Of a DNA stretch of 35,811 nt, positions 26,501 through 35,430 are shown piece after piece (the stretch's first letter is position 1; every line of letters begins with the position of its first letter). The stretch lies in contig CAIOMN010000253.1 of NCBI GenBank assembly GCA_903859415.1, positions 1 to 35,811 of the forward strand, written 5' to 3'. The notes below the pieces were generated by a model. The model was not told where the DNA came from. It saw only the letters and a program-made list of their open reading frames with translations, and ran no database searches. The stretch comes from an uncultured Methylococcaceae bacterium (GTDB lineage: Bacteria; Pseudomonadota; Gammaproteobacteria; Methylococcales; Methylomonadaceae). Made by a program: the position numbers and the translations under genes.

Positions 26501-26741
26501 GCCGGTTATGGGTGGTTATGAAGCCACCGTTATACTACGTGAACGAGAGCTCGCTAATCATAGTGTTCGTACACCCGTTATAGCGCTGACTGCACATGCC
26601 ACTTTAGAGGCGCGTGAAACAAGTTTAGCTGCCGGGATGGATGGACATTTGAGTAAGCCCGTTGATCGTAATGCATTAGCAGCCACGTTAGCACTCTGGT
26701 TGGTGTCTGTAACTCATGATGAGCTGGACATACATAGATGA
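23532..26741 (+). CDS. hybrid sensor histidine kinase (2 PAS, GAF, HisKA-HATPase, 2 REC)
   Basis: The 1069-residue inner-membrane kinase has two membrane helices (about 20-43 and 58-78), PAS 1 (about 100-213), PAS 2 (about 218-347), a GAF domain (about 365-525), then HisKA with FLANMSHEIRTPMNGVLG and phosphorylatable His547. HATPase motifs are NLIGNAVKFT, DTGIGI and GGTGLGLSI. Two receiver domains follow, with phospho-acceptors Asp839 (LSDLQMP) and Asp987 (LMDCEMPVMGG). There is no C-terminal Hpt domain, so an external phosphotransfer partner or direct output is expected; no response regulator lies beside it. The GAF carries a clustered set of four Cys and four His. ATG 23550 (residue 7) has AGG upstream and may be the real start. 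Confidence 0.92.
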   Translation: MLMAGSMHIQQVVDKRLNRLFLVSLLRISLIISLVEGLIMLFLHNIATIIPIQENVLDTLLLILVGSPLLWIVVLKPLVKVIATQQKITTEQIRVNAELRMALDAHALVSICDTGGRIIYVNDKFCELSGYSQDELLGKDHPIINSGYHDNACILSIWETITQGRIWQGEFCNLKKSGQCYWVDCTITPLLDETGTPYQYISICRDITVQKLADEQLSIFKKAIETCSEMIIITNSQGYIQFANSAFYKETGWTEATLLGLRSTVLDSSNADKHCIALMKAALQRQESWSGKLLNRRKGIAPLVASGQSTSRDLLEYWAELHITPILAANGDLSGYIQIQRNVTEQVKQELLEKMVREDTLIRLEIAKVLQQATPLKDRCLSVLSIMFKIHTLQLQQKGGLFLRDEGEDKLNLFVLQGSFTDEFIEKQQKVALGSCLCGRAALSAELLVSDDCLCDPRHEHEFANMQTHGHYIVPLVVSGNVIGGLFLYTDPYPAKNESRLTMLKQVGEMLALAVLQERAKVVLEQARDLAMQTAVAKSEFLANMSHEIRTPMNGVLGMLDILRDTEMSQGQTELVETAYSSAEALLAILNDILDLSKLEAGKVEIENIDFNLTTLIEDVCSLLAVQAYTKGLELNCFIPVELPGYWRGDSNRIRQVLTNLIGNAVKFTERGEVSVAVSSQINLEGEALVRFEIRDTGIGICPETQAHLFQVFTQADSTTSRRFGGTGLGLSISKILVELMGGVIGVDSELNKGACFWFSLPLKPLAPLGNEIALPALVDLKGKRALIVDDNKNNRIILEHYVTSWGMTVSSVDNASAALVVLMEAKRSAKQVDILLSDLQMPFMDGLALARTISEVPTIAGTPRLLLTSGGIGSDAEYKALGFAQSLTKPVRQTQLFDAITKALRPADPISNKKQADANATESVANKGAWPDYSHKQVLVAEDNRINQKVILAMLERFRLKPDLAENGQEALDLLAEKHYDLVLMDCEMPVMGGYEATVILRERELANHSVRTPVIALTAHATLEARETSLAAGMDGHLSKPVDRNALAATLALWLVSVTHDELDIHR

Positions 26742-26779
26742 CTAAAATTCGTGGCTCTATGTGAGTTCTTGTGGTTAAT

Positions 26780-26787
26780 GCTATAAT
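26780..26787 (+). promoter_or_regulatory. extended -10 promoter close to the start codon
   Basis: TGCTATAAT (TG at 26779-26780, TATAAT at 26782-26787) is a perfect extended -10. The expected start point is at or next to the ATG at 26794, which would give a nearly leaderless mRNA. Confidence 0.4.
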
Positions 26788-26793
26788 GGAACA

Positions 26794-27246
26794 ATGAATA
26801 AAATTCGAAGAATAATAAAAAAACTATCAAACCCCCGGGTAAGAAGACGTCTAAAAATTGGCCTTTCTATTTTAGGTGGCTCGCTTCTTCTTGCTGTGTT
26901 AATTAAGATTGTTTATGACATCGGTTATTTTGATGCGCAGTCTCTTAAAAATGCTAAAAATGCCGAGCAACCGATTGTGCATACACTGTTGACAGTGGAA
27001 TCAGCTCAGCATATTGTTACAAATGCGCTTAAAGAAGATGCCAGCAGCCCAAAAACAATTGTAGTTGAGATTGTTAACAACAATAACAATAACCTCTTGC
27101 CTATAATTGTAGAAAATAATAAGGTAAAAAAAGTTGCCTGGATCATTAATATGCGTTTGTTTTTTGTCGGCGATCTATTAAATGACCAAGGTCTTAATTT
27201 AACCGAGGGTATTGAGCGCCAACACAACGATGCTTTTGCAAGATAA
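26794..27246 (+). CDS. small bitopic membrane protein of unknown function
   Basis: The 150-residue protein starts with a very basic cytoplasmic segment (MNKIRRIIKKLSNPRVRRRLKIG) and one membrane helix (LSILGGSLLLAVLIKIVYDI), so the rest should be periplasmic by the positive-inside rule. The C-terminal part has an Asn-rich run (EIVNNNNNNLLPIIVENN) encoded by an AAC/AAT stretch. I recognise no domain. It lies 52 bp after the hybrid kinase and 126 bp before tpm; a link with either is not shown. Confidence 0.6.
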   Translation: MNKIRRIIKKLSNPRVRRRLKIGLSILGGSLLLAVLIKIVYDIGYFDAQSLKNAKNAEQPIVHTLLTVESAQHIVTNALKEDASSPKTIVVEIVNNNNNNLLPIIVENNKVKKVAWIINMRLFFVGDLLNDQGLNLTEGIERQHNDAFAR

Positions 27247-27372
27247 TATTCTGGCACTCTTCAATGGAGGGCCTAGCCTCCGTATAGGTATCTTTTAAAG
27301 CTGACGCGCTCAATGGAAACCTGTATATTGATCAAAAGGCATAAAGACATTTAGATATTTGGAATAAGCATA

Positions 27373-28083
27373 ATGATGACTGGTCGCGACAACCTACTGT
27401 GGTTACAATGCTGGCGTGATCAGCAAATTGATTTTAATCAAGAATCAGCAAATAAACTGTTGACACGATTTTGGCCGGGACTTTATCAAGCTAAACGTAG
27501 CCGTGTGTTTGTTCCGCTTTGTGGAAAAAGCCTGGATATGATCTGGTTGGCTAAACAGGGGCATGTGGTTATTGGAGTTGAGTTAAGCCCTGTTGCTGTT
27601 AAAGCCTTTTTTCATGAGAATCATCTGCGACCCACGCGTCGTAAAGTGGGCCAGTTTACTTTATGGCAACATGGCAGAATTAGTATTTTATGCGGAGATT
27701 ATTTTTCTTTGACTGTAGCTGAGTTGGGTCAAATCGATACGGTTTATGATCGAGCAGCACTAACTGCGTTGCCAGAAGATATTCGAACTCTTTATGTGGC
27801 CCATTTGGGCCTGATTTTAACTGATAGCACGACAGTATTTTTATTGACCACTGAAGATTCTGATGAAACGGAGACCCTAAGTCAAGCCGTCGGAGTCGGA
27901 AAAGAGATTAAATCATTATATTCTGCTCTTTTTTACATCAAGCTGCTGTATGTGGAAAGTGTATTTGAAGCAAATCCAGACTTACCAGATCAACTTCCTC
28001 AGCGGACTGAATACAAAGCCTATCAACTTTCGAGTAAACCTAGGCACTCTAACAAGGAAGTCTATAAGCTGGGTGAAAAATAA
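27373..28083 (+). CDS. tpm: thiopurine S-methyltransferase-type protein
   Basis: The 236-residue protein is a bacterial TPMT family SAM-dependent methyltransferase. N-terminal WLQCWRDQQIDFNQ and FWPGL match the family start; RVFVPLCGKSLDMIWLA (45-60) is the SAM-binding motif I, GHVVIGVELSPVAV follows, and YDRAALTALPEDIR is the conserved motif near the substrate site. Bacterial members methylate selenium and tellurium oxyanions or thiopurines, so the natural substrate is open. The last 25 residues (KPRHSNKEVYKLGEK) look like an unstructured extension. GGA at 27361 is a weak ribosome-binding site. Confidence 0.9.
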   Translation: MMTGRDNLLWLQCWRDQQIDFNQESANKLLTRFWPGLYQAKRSRVFVPLCGKSLDMIWLAKQGHVVIGVELSPVAVKAFFHENHLRPTRRKVGQFTLWQHGRISILCGDYFSLTVAELGQIDTVYDRAALTALPEDIRTLYVAHLGLILTDSTTVFLLTTEDSDETETLSQAVGVGKEIKSLYSALFYIKLLYVESVFEANPDLPDQLPQRTEYKAYQLSSKPRHSNKEVYKLGEK

Positions 28084-28219
28084 TTAGTCGTTTATCAAAA
28101 TTTAACAGCTTGATACCACTCTATATATCAGTTATGACGAAAAAATAGTGCGCTAATAAATTATATGGGTCATCGTAATTCGTTTATAGGGTTATTTTGA
28201 ATTTAGGTCATTTCATTAC

Positions 28220-29875
28220 ATGAAAGCAATAAGAAACACCCTGTTCTGTCAAAATCTAGTGAGCTCAGAAAATATGTTGATCAAAAAATGGCAGGCTACA
28301 GGGTGTTTTGCAATACTTTTGATTATCGCAGTCGGTCTTTTGTTACCAAGAATGGGTAGTTATGACTACTTCCCAGGAAAGTATCTATGGGCTGAAGATG
28401 GTCAAATCTTTATAAACCAAGCAAAGTCAATGGGGGTTTCCGCTATATGGCAACCTTATGCGGGTTATCTGCATTTGTATCCGCGTATATTTGCCTTTAT
28501 AGCTAACTATTTTGAGCTCATTCACCGGCCTATAATTTTGTTTGTGGGTTGGTTTATGGCTTATCTCTTCATGTTTGTTGTGTTATTACAAAGAGCAAAG
28601 CAACTTGGAATGGGATTCATTGCTTCGCTATTTCTGGTTATTTTGGTTTGTCTTCAGCCAAATTATGGTGAGAATTTTTTCAATATTACAAACGCCCAGT
28701 GGTTATTAGGCGTAGTATTTTCAGTACTAGTACTAACCAGCAACAGTCAGTCGTTTCGATTATCAATTGCTAGTGTGGTTTTGTTATTAGTACTGGGATT
28801 AACGGGGCCATTTTCAATAATTCTATTGCCAGTGTTGATGTTAAGGTCCATTGTACTAAAAGACTTTAAAAACTCTTGGGTTTACTGGGTTATATTGGGA
28901 TGCGCCGGTGTTCAGGCAATTGTATTAATCAATTCTGGACGTGCTGCTCCGGTTGGAATTAATACTTCTATCAGAGATTGGTATACTGCATTTCGTCAAA
29001 TAGCTTTGTTTGGTGCAAATAGTCCTGGTACAAAGTATGCCGGTCAACTTTTTTGGGGTTTGCTAAGTATCGTTATTGGCCAAAAGTATTTTTCTAAATA
29101 TGAAAAAAAACACTTAAAAAGCCTGCCAGGTATGTTTTTATTTACTGCAGCCTTATTTGTTATTGCCAGCCTATACTCTATGAAGAATTATCCGTTGGGG
29201 AGGGTAAGTATTGGCGGTGGTAATAGATATTCTTGGTTGCCTTATGTGCTGGTTTTTTTTAGTGCTATGTATGCTTCAAATCATAGGCGTATTTTACAGG
29301 CCGTTCTTTTTGGATTAATTCTTTTTATTTGTTATATAAATTTCTATAAAGTACCGCAGTCAAACTTGCAATTTGGTTCATTTGCAAAATTTTCTGATTA
29401 TCAAAAGGTAAATATTCCCATTCATCCGCAATGGGCCGTATATCCTTCCTGGAGTATAGACGTAGAGCCTTCGCGAAGCCAGTCATTTGCTGAACTTAAT
29501 AAAATTGATGTTGATTTAAACAGTTTTACTGCTTCGAATGCAAGGCTGAATTTATCAGAAGAAGGACTTCTGGTTGATTCAAATAGCAATGATCCAATGT
29601 TAGTGCCCAATAATCGGTTTATTTGTGAAAATTCAACTGATGTGGGGTTAGAAATTGAAATAAATCGTTCTTCAGAAGGCTGGATGCAAGTGTTTTTTAA
29701 TAGCAATCCCAACTTTTCTGAAGTTAAATCGTTAAGAAGATGGTACCCATCAGGTTTGATAAAGGCTCAGTTTGCATTTCCAAATGAGTCCGGTGGCATT
29801 TATATTCGTTTGGATCCATCAGAGCTTCCAAGCAAGGACAAGATAGCAAAGATTACTGCCTATTGCTTACCTTAG
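28220..29875 (+). CDS. polytopic membrane protein, GT-C-like glycosyltransferase candidate
   Basis: The 551-residue protein has about nine to eleven membrane helices in residues 27-375 and a soluble C-terminal domain of about 170 residues. After the first helix comes YLWAEDGQIFINQAK with Glu59-Asp60, then PYAGYLHLYPRIF. An acidic pair in the first periplasmic loop is the catalytic feature of GT-C fold enzymes, which use lipid-linked sugars. Further on, GGGNRYSWLPYVLVF is a plausible conserved loop. The C-terminal part looks beta-rich and could be carbohydrate binding. A start at ATG 28274 (residue 19) is possible. It stands alone. GT-C is inference from layout, and the acceptor is unknown. 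Confidence 0.55.
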   Translation: MKAIRNTLFCQNLVSSENMLIKKWQATGCFAILLIIAVGLLLPRMGSYDYFPGKYLWAEDGQIFINQAKSMGVSAIWQPYAGYLHLYPRIFAFIANYFELIHRPIILFVGWFMAYLFMFVVLLQRAKQLGMGFIASLFLVILVCLQPNYGENFFNITNAQWLLGVVFSVLVLTSNSQSFRLSIASVVLLLVLGLTGPFSIILLPVLMLRSIVLKDFKNSWVYWVILGCAGVQAIVLINSGRAAPVGINTSIRDWYTAFRQIALFGANSPGTKYAGQLFWGLLSIVIGQKYFSKYEKKHLKSLPGMFLFTAALFVIASLYSMKNYPLGRVSIGGGNRYSWLPYVLVFFSAMYASNHRRILQAVLFGLILFICYINFYKVPQSNLQFGSFAKFSDYQKVNIPIHPQWAVYPSWSIDVEPSRSQSFAELNKIDVDLNSFTASNARLNLSEEGLLVDSNSNDPMLVPNNRFICENSTDVGLEIEINRSSEGWMQVFFNSNPNFSEVKSLRRWYPSGLIKAQFAFPNESGGIYIRLDPSELPSKDKIAKITAYCLP

Positions 29876-29916
29876 GAACATGTAAGGATTTGAGTGCAAG
29901 TACTTTTGTTAATCCG

Positions 29917-29944
29917 TTGACCTTTGGAACAAAAGGTATAGAAT
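29917..29944 (+). promoter_or_regulatory. putative sigma-70 promoter of glgC
   Basis: TTGACC (29917-29922), a 16-bp spacer and TAGAAT (29939-29944). The spacer contains a small inverted repeat CCTTT/AAAGG. The leader to glgC would be about 80 nt. Confidence 0.45.
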
Positions 29945-30031
29945 TATAGTGGTTTTATTCTTCTTGTTTACGTGTGGTGCTGTTTTTGGTCGTGCGAATA
30001 AGCTGTTAACGGTATATTTGCGAGGTGGTGA

Positions 30032-31252
30032 ATGTTTCTTGATAACACATTAGCTATCATATTAGCGGGTGGTGCAGGTTCTAGGTTGTGCCCGTTGACA
30101 ATAGATAGAGCTAAGCCTTCCGTACCCTTCGGTGGTAGTTACCGCATCATTGATTTCACCCTATCAAACTGCTTGCACTCTGGTTTAAGACGTATTCTGG
30201 TCTTAACTCAATACAAGTCTCAATCGTTACAAAAACATTTGCGTAATGGGTGGTCGATCTTCAATCCTGAAATCCATGAATACATTACCCCAGTTCCACC
30301 GCAAATGCGTACTGGTGATTCTTGGTATTCGGGTACCGCTGATGCGGTTCACCAGAATCTTTATATGCTTGAACTTAGTGGTGCCAAGTATATATTAATT
30401 CTGTCTGGGGATCATATTTACCGAATGGATTATGCGGCAATGCTTAAGTTTCACCGAAAGCACCAGGCTGAATTAACCATTGCCTGTATGCCAGTGCCTA
30501 TCGAAGGTGCCTGTTCCTTTGGTATTATGTCAGTCGATGATAAACAGCGAATTTGCGAATTTAACGAGAAGCCGGCAATCCCTAAGCATTTACCTAATGA
30601 TCCTAGTCATGCATTAGCATCAATGGGTATCTATGTTTTTAATATGGATTTACTTCGCCAAGTGTTACAGGCTGATTATCTCCAGACTGCATCCAATCAT
30701 GATTTTGGTAAGGATATTATACCTAGGCTCATTGATAACCATAGTGTTTGTGCTTATCAATTTGGTGGAGAAGCTGGACGGGTTATGGCTGATCGATACT
30801 GGCGTGATGTCGGCACCATAGATTCCTATTATGCGGCTAATATGGATTTGCTGGAGCCTGTTCCACCATTAAATTTATATCAGCGAGATTGGCCTATCCG
30901 TAACTATAATGGACAAAATCCGCCCGCTCGGATGGTTACTGGCCTGCTTGGAAATAAAGGTCAACTGATTAATTCAATGTTAGGTAGCGGAACAGTTGTC
31001 TCTGGCGGGTCTGTTATACATTCTATTTTGTTTTCTAAAGTGTATGTTGATGAGAATGCAGTGGTTGAAGATTCAATTTTATTTGACGGGGTATGCATTG
31101 GTACCGGTGTGCAATTAAAACGCTGTATTGTTGATAAACACGTTCAGATTCCACAAGGTCAGGCTGTTGGGTTTAATATTGCAGATGATTTAGCACGCTT
31201 CACTGTGTCAGAATCAGGGGTCACTGTTATTCCGAAAGATTACCAGTTTTAA
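30032..31252 (+). CDS. glgC: glucose-1-phosphate adenylyltransferase
   Basis: The 406-residue enzyme makes ADP-glucose from ATP and glucose-1-phosphate for glycogen synthesis. The pyrophosphorylase signature is ILAGGAGSRLCPLT (10-23), followed by RAKPSVPFGGSYRIIDF, which includes the allosteric lysine region. WYSGTADAVHQNL, GDHIYRMDY (metal site), EKP (glucose-1-phosphate site) and VMADRYWRDVGTIDSYY all match GlgC. The C-terminal third is a left-handed beta-helix. The N-terminus is about ten residues shorter than E. coli GlgC. The ribosome-binding site GAGGTGG (30022-30028) is strong. The other glycogen genes are not adjacent. Confidence 0.95.
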   Translation: MFLDNTLAIILAGGAGSRLCPLTIDRAKPSVPFGGSYRIIDFTLSNCLHSGLRRILVLTQYKSQSLQKHLRNGWSIFNPEIHEYITPVPPQMRTGDSWYSGTADAVHQNLYMLELSGAKYILILSGDHIYRMDYAAMLKFHRKHQAELTIACMPVPIEGACSFGIMSVDDKQRICEFNEKPAIPKHLPNDPSHALASMGIYVFNMDLLRQVLQADYLQTASNHDFGKDIIPRLIDNHSVCAYQFGGEAGRVMADRYWRDVGTIDSYYAANMDLLEPVPPLNLYQRDWPIRNYNGQNPPARMVTGLLGNKGQLINSMLGSGTVVSGGSVIHSILFSKVYVDENAVVEDSILFDGVCIGTGVQLKRCIVDKHVQIPQGQAVGFNIADDLARFTVSESGVTVIPKDYQF

Positions 31253-31327
31253 GTGTTGGTAGGGGGATGACAGTATTATCAAATGACCTTACAATGCCAC
31301 AAAATAATTGATGAGGATTTAGGGGTT

Positions 31328-31768
31328 ATGCGTTATTTACATACTATGATTCGAGTGCGCGACTTAAGTGAGTCTCTCGATTTTTTCTGCAATAAGCTAG
31401 GCTTGCAAGAGAGTCATCGCTTTGAGAGTGAGACCGGTCGTTTTACCCTGGTTTATTTATATGCGCCACTGGATGTCGATCAGGCTATTAAAGCTTCTGC
31501 GCCCTTAGTTGAGCTCACTTATAACTGGGATGCCGAAGATTATACCGGTGGTCGCAACTTTGGGCACTTAGCCTTTGAAGTTGATAATATTTATGAAACC
31601 TGTCAGAAACTGTTAGAGGCTGGCGTGGTTATTAGTCGTCCACCTCGCGATGGACATATGGCCTTTGTACGCTCACCGGACGCAATTTCTATTGAGTTTC
31701 TACAAAAGGGTGAGCCATTAGAGCCTCAAGAGCCTTGGGCTTCAATGGCTAATACCGGGGTTTGGTAA
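31328..31768 (+). CDS. gloA: lactoylglutathione lyase (glyoxalase I)
   Basis: I place the start at ATG 31328, giving 146 residues beginning [13 protein letters not shown], as in known GloA proteins; an ATG at 31283 would add 15 residues. GAGG at 31313-31316 serves it. The metal ligands expected for GloA are all present: His5, Glu62 (VELTYNW), His80 (FGHLAFEV) and Glu123 (SIEFLQ). The enzyme isomerises the methylglyoxal-glutathione hemithioacetal to S-lactoylglutathione. The short loops are typical of the Ni/Co-type bacterial enzyme, which is inference. It lies close after glgC but with its own signals. Confidence 0.93.
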   Translation: MRYLHTMIRVRDLSESLDFFCNKLGLQESHRFESETGRFTLVYLYAPLDVDQAIKASAPLVELTYNWDAEDYTGGRNFGHLAFEVDNIYETCQKLLEAGVVISRPPRDGHMAFVRSPDAISIEFLQKGEPLEPQEPWASMANTGVW

Positions 31769-31773
31769 GACGT

Positions 31774-31805
31774 TGATGGGGACATATTAATTCAAGTCCC
31801 CATCA
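31774..31805. terminator. hairpin between convergent gloA and aminotransferase genes
   Basis: TGATGGGGAC (31774-31783), a 12-nt AT-rich loop, and GTCCCCATCA (31796-31805) form a perfect 10-bp stem between converging genes. There is no clear T-run on either side, so it is a weak bidirectional terminator candidate. Confidence 0.5.
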
Positions 31806-31824
31806 TTACTGGTATCGGGTGGGT

Positions 31825-33006
31825 TTATATAGCGTTTTTAATGCGTTCTAACGCCTTTTCAAGATTTGCCATGCTGGTCGCTATGGATATTCTGATGTGT
31901 CCTTCGGTACCAAAGGCAGAACCCGGCACTAAGGCAACACCGGCTTTCTCTATTAAATAATCAGAGAATTCCAAATCATTGTTAATGCCGTCTAAACGGG
32001 CAATCAATTTTTCTACGTTAGGGAAAACATAGAAAGTGCCGTCTGTTTCTAAACATTCAATACCGTCGATGCTGTTCAATTCAGCTACGACATAGTCATG
32101 ACGTTTTTTAAATTCAACACACATATCAGTGATAAAGGTTTGGTCACCGGTTAAAGCGGCTTCGGCTGCGTATTGCGATATTGAGGTTGGGTTTGAAGTG
32201 CTTTGTGATTGAATGGTACACATAGCTTCGATTAAATCCGCAGGACCTGCAGCATAACCAATACGCCAGCCAGTCATCGAATAGGCTTTTGATACGCCAT
32301 TCATAACGACGGTACGATCATAAAACTCAGGGTGTGCGTTTAAAATATTAACAAATGTACCTTGGTTCCAAAGGATATGTTCATACATATCATCGGTAGC
32401 AATTATAATGTTAGGAAAATCAGCCAGTACATCACCCAGGGCTTTTAATTCGTCCAGGTTATAAGCGACACCTGAAGGGTTCGAGGGGCTGTTGATAAAA
32501 ATCAAGCGAGTTTTATCGGTAATTGCTGCACGCAGTTGTTCTGGGGTAATTTTAAAGTGTTGGGCTTGAGTGGTTTCAATAATAACGGGAACCCCATCAG
32601 CCAACAACACCATATCGGGATATGAGACCCAGAAAGGTGCTGGAATGATAACTTCATCACCTGCGTTAAGCAGAGCTTGGGTTAAGTTGTAAGAACTTTG
32701 TTTACCGCCGCAAGACACTAAAACTTGTTTAGGTTGATACTCAAGGCCGTTATCATTTTTAAACTTTGAGATAACAGCTTTTTTAAGACTGGCTGTACCA
32801 TCGACTGCGGTATATTTAGTAAAGCCACTGTCCATTGCCTTTACTGCGGCGGCTTTAATATGATCTGGCGTATCAAAATCAGGTTCGCCAGCGCCAAGGC
32901 CGATAATATCTTTGCCTGCAGCACGCATTTGAGCCGCTCTGGCAGTAATTGCCAATGTAGGTGAAGGTTTAACTGCTTTAACTCTGTTAGAAAGTGTAAT
33001 ACTCAT
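31825..33006 (-). CDS. class I pyridoxal-phosphate aminotransferase, aspartate type
   Basis: The 393-residue enzyme belongs to the aspartate aminotransferase Ib group (AatA/AspC-like, as in Thermus and rhizobia) and not to the E. coli AspC (Ia) group, judged from MSITLSNRVKAVKPSPTLAIT and the GEPDFDTPDHIK start. The PLP lysine is Lys240 in NGVSKAYSMTGWRIGY. NSPSNPSGV and GTFYVFP are conserved, and the carboxylate-binding arginine lies in GHIRISIA near the C-terminus. It most likely interconverts aspartate and oxaloacetate with glutamate; some Ib enzymes also accept prephenate. Divergent from uvrB with 103 bp between starts. Confidence 0.92.
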   Translation of the reverse strand: MSITLSNRVKAVKPSPTLAITARAAQMRAAGKDIIGLGAGEPDFDTPDHIKAAAVKAMDSGFTKYTAVDGTASLKKAVISKFKNDNGLEYQPKQVLVSCGGKQSSYNLTQALLNAGDEVIIPAPFWVSYPDMVLLADGVPVIIETTQAQHFKITPEQLRAAITDKTRLIFINSPSNPSGVAYNLDELKALGDVLADFPNIIIATDDMYEHILWNQGTFVNILNAHPEFYDRTVVMNGVSKAYSMTGWRIGYAAGPADLIEAMCTIQSQSTSNPTSISQYAAEAALTGDQTFITDMCVEFKKRHDYVVAELNSIDGIECLETDGTFYVFPNVEKLIARLDGINNDLEFSDYLIEKAGVALVPGSAFGTEGHIRISIATSMANLEKALERIKNAI

Positions 33007-33109
33007 GTTCCGCCGTGTAAAATGAATGTCAAATTTTGATGATTATACGCTATGAAGTCCGTCTTGCTAAGAACCCAATGTTAAATATGCCTGTTTATGG
33101 GAAGGTTAA

Positions 33110-35116
33110 GTGAAAAAACAATTTAAAATTCATAGCCGTTTTGCCCCGGCTGGGGATCAGCCTTCCGCAATTAAAGCTCTAGTTGATGGATTAAATGATG
33201 GGGAAGTGCATCAAACTTTGTTGGGTGTTACTGGATCAGGAAAGACATTTACCATCGCGAATGTCATTAATGCCGTGCAACGCCCCGCCATGATCATGGC
33301 GCCCAATAAAACCTTAGCTGCGCAGTTGTATGGTGAGATGAAAGAGTTTTTTCCAGAAAACAGCGTAGAGTATTTTGTCTCTTATTATGACTATTACCAG
33401 CCGGAAGCCTATGTTCCCGCGTCTGACACGTTTATTGATAAGGATGCTGCGATCAATGAGCACATTGAGCAAATGCGTTTATCAGCGACCAAAGCTCTAC
33501 TTGAAAGAGGCGACGCTATTATTGTTGCCACTGTGTCAGCTATTTATGGCTTAGGGGAACCGGAATCGTACTTTCAAATGGTTTTACATTTGGTTAAGGG
33601 CGATATGATTAATCAACGTGATATTGTCAGGCGTTTGGCAGAGATGCAATACACTCGTAATGATTTGGAATTACGTCGAGCGACTTATCGGGTGCGTGGC
33701 GAGGTGATTGATATTTTTCCGGCTGAGTCGGATAGCGAAGCTTTAAGGGTAGAGCTATTTGATGATGAAGTAGAACGTTTGTCTCTGTTTGATCCGTTAA
33801 CGGGTGAAATATTGAGTCGCGTAGCACGTTATACAGTTTACCCAAAGAGTCATTATGTGACCCCGCGTGAACAGTTATTAGCTGCGGTTGAATCGATTAA
33901 GATAGAGTTAAAAGAACGCCTTAAGCAATTAATGGCTTTAAATAAGCTGGTAGAAGCCCAACGTCTTGAGCAGCGCACCTTGTTTGATATTGAAATGATT
34001 CTGGAGGTAGGGTATTGTTCGGGCATTGAAAACTATTCTCGGTATTTGTCTGGCCGCTTAGCAGGGGAGTCTCCCCCAACGATGTTTGATTATTTGCCTG
34101 ATGATGCGCTGGTCATAATTGATGAAAGTCATGTGACAATACCGCAGATTGGGGCCATGTATAAGGGGGATCGATCTCGTAAAGAGACCTTGGTAGAGTA
34201 TGGTTTCAGATTGCCATCGGCTTTGGATAATCGGCCTCTGATGTTCGCTGAGTTTGAGGCTAAATCACGGCAACGGATTTATGTATCTGCTACACCAGGG
34301 CCTTATGAGAAAGAGCATTCTGGTGTATTTGCTGAACAAGTAGTGAGGCCAACTGGATTATTAGATCCGGTTGTGGAAGTACGTCCGGCATTGACTCAGG
34401 TGGACGATCTATTATCAGAAATTAATTTACGTGTTGAAGTCAATGAACGTGTGCTGGTAACGACTCTGACCAAGAGAATGGCGGAAGATTTAACAGAATA
34501 TTTGTCTGAACATGGCATACGGGTGCGTTATTTGCATTCGGATGTGGATACGGTTGAAAGGGTAGAAATTATTCGTGACTTGAGGTTAGGGCAGTTTGAT
34601 GTATTGGTGGGTATCAATCTGTTGCGGGAAGGTTTAGATATTCCTGAGGTCTCTTTGGTGGCTATTTTAGATGCCGATAAAGAAGGTTTTTTAAGGTCAG
34701 TGGTATCCTTGGTGCAAACCATAGGGCGGGCAGCAAGAAATAGTCATGGTAAGGCAATTTTGTATGGTGATCGAATCACCCGTTCGATGCAACAGGCGAT
34801 TGATGAGACGAATCGTCGACGAGAAAAGCAACATCAGTTTAATACCCTGCATAATATTGAGCCGATTTCTATCCTTAAGTCAATCACTGATATTTTGCAG
34901 GTCGCAATTCCTGGTTCAGGGTCGTCCAATAATAAGTCGGTCAGTAAAGTGACTGAAAAACCGACTGATTACCAGGCATTGACGCCGAAGCAGTTGGGTA
35001 AAAAACTTAAACAATTAGAAGATGAAATGTATCGTTATGCCAAGAATCTTGAGTTTGAACAGGCGGCAAAGCTTAGGGATGAAATTAAAGTGTTACAGGA
35101 GCAGGTGTTGAGGTAG
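33110..35116 (+). CDS. uvrB: excinuclease ABC subunit B
   Basis: The 668-residue UvrB handles damage recognition after UvrA loading and recruits UvrC in nucleotide excision repair. Walker A is GVTGSGKT (39-46). The damage-probing beta-hairpin [12 protein letters not shown] is intact, as are [12 protein letters not shown] (Walker B), SATPGPYE and the motif [11 protein letters not shown]. The C-terminal UVR domain that binds UvrC is [24 protein letters not shown]. The start is GTG 33110, set by GGGAAGG about five bases upstream and by the conserved first residues [11 protein letters not shown]. uvrA and uvrC are not in the window. Confidence 0.97.
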   Translation: MKKQFKIHSRFAPAGDQPSAIKALVDGLNDGEVHQTLLGVTGSGKTFTIANVINAVQRPAMIMAPNKTLAAQLYGEMKEFFPENSVEYFVSYYDYYQPEAYVPASDTFIDKDAAINEHIEQMRLSATKALLERGDAIIVATVSAIYGLGEPESYFQMVLHLVKGDMINQRDIVRRLAEMQYTRNDLELRRATYRVRGEVIDIFPAESDSEALRVELFDDEVERLSLFDPLTGEILSRVARYTVYPKSHYVTPREQLLAAVESIKIELKERLKQLMALNKLVEAQRLEQRTLFDIEMILEVGYCSGIENYSRYLSGRLAGESPPTMFDYLPDDALVIIDESHVTIPQIGAMYKGDRSRKETLVEYGFRLPSALDNRPLMFAEFEAKSRQRIYVSATPGPYEKEHSGVFAEQVVRPTGLLDPVVEVRPALTQVDDLLSEINLRVEVNERVLVTTLTKRMAEDLTEYLSEHGIRVRYLHSDVDTVERVEIIRDLRLGQFDVLVGINLLREGLDIPEVSLVAILDADKEGFLRSVVSLVQTIGRAARNSHGKAILYGDRITRSMQQAIDETNRRREKQHQFNTLHNIEPISILKSITDILQVAIPGSGSSNNKSVSKVTEKPTDYQALTPKQLGKKLKQLEDEMYRYAKNLEFEQAAKLRDEIKVLQEQVLR

Positions 35117-35199
35117 TAATTATAGGACTCAGTCAGCAAGTAATAGACCTTACGGCTGTTACTGGAATATTCTTTTGGTTTAAAAACAGGAGTGTCAAA

Positions 35200-35388
35200 G
35201 TGGAAAGTTACGAACAAAGTAAAAAAGCACGTCGTGTCGCGTCGATTGTTTATCTTGTTATTATGGGTTTTATTTTTGTAGGTACGTACATTTCAAATCA
35301 ACAAAAGGAAACTGCAAAAAAGGAGTTAAGTCTGCCATTAAAAGAGTCCTCTGGCTTTTCTACTACGCCCAGTTCTGAGTTGAAATAG
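35200..35388 (+). CDS. 62-residue single-helix membrane protein
   Basis: The GTG start at 35200 has a good CAGGAG (35187-35192) seven bases upstream. The protein has a short basic head (ESYEQSKKARRVA), one membrane helix (SIVYLVIMGFIFVGTYI) and a hydrophilic tail. It follows uvrB by 83 bp and converges on gpsA. No family recognised. The clear ribosome-binding site and helix support a real gene. Confidence 0.55.
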   Translation: MESYEQSKKARRVASIVYLVIMGFIFVGTYISNQQKETAKKELSLPLKESSGFSTTPSSELK

Positions 35389-35430
35389 TAATGCCGTCGT
35401 CATGCTCCATGATACTGCAAAGAACTTGGG

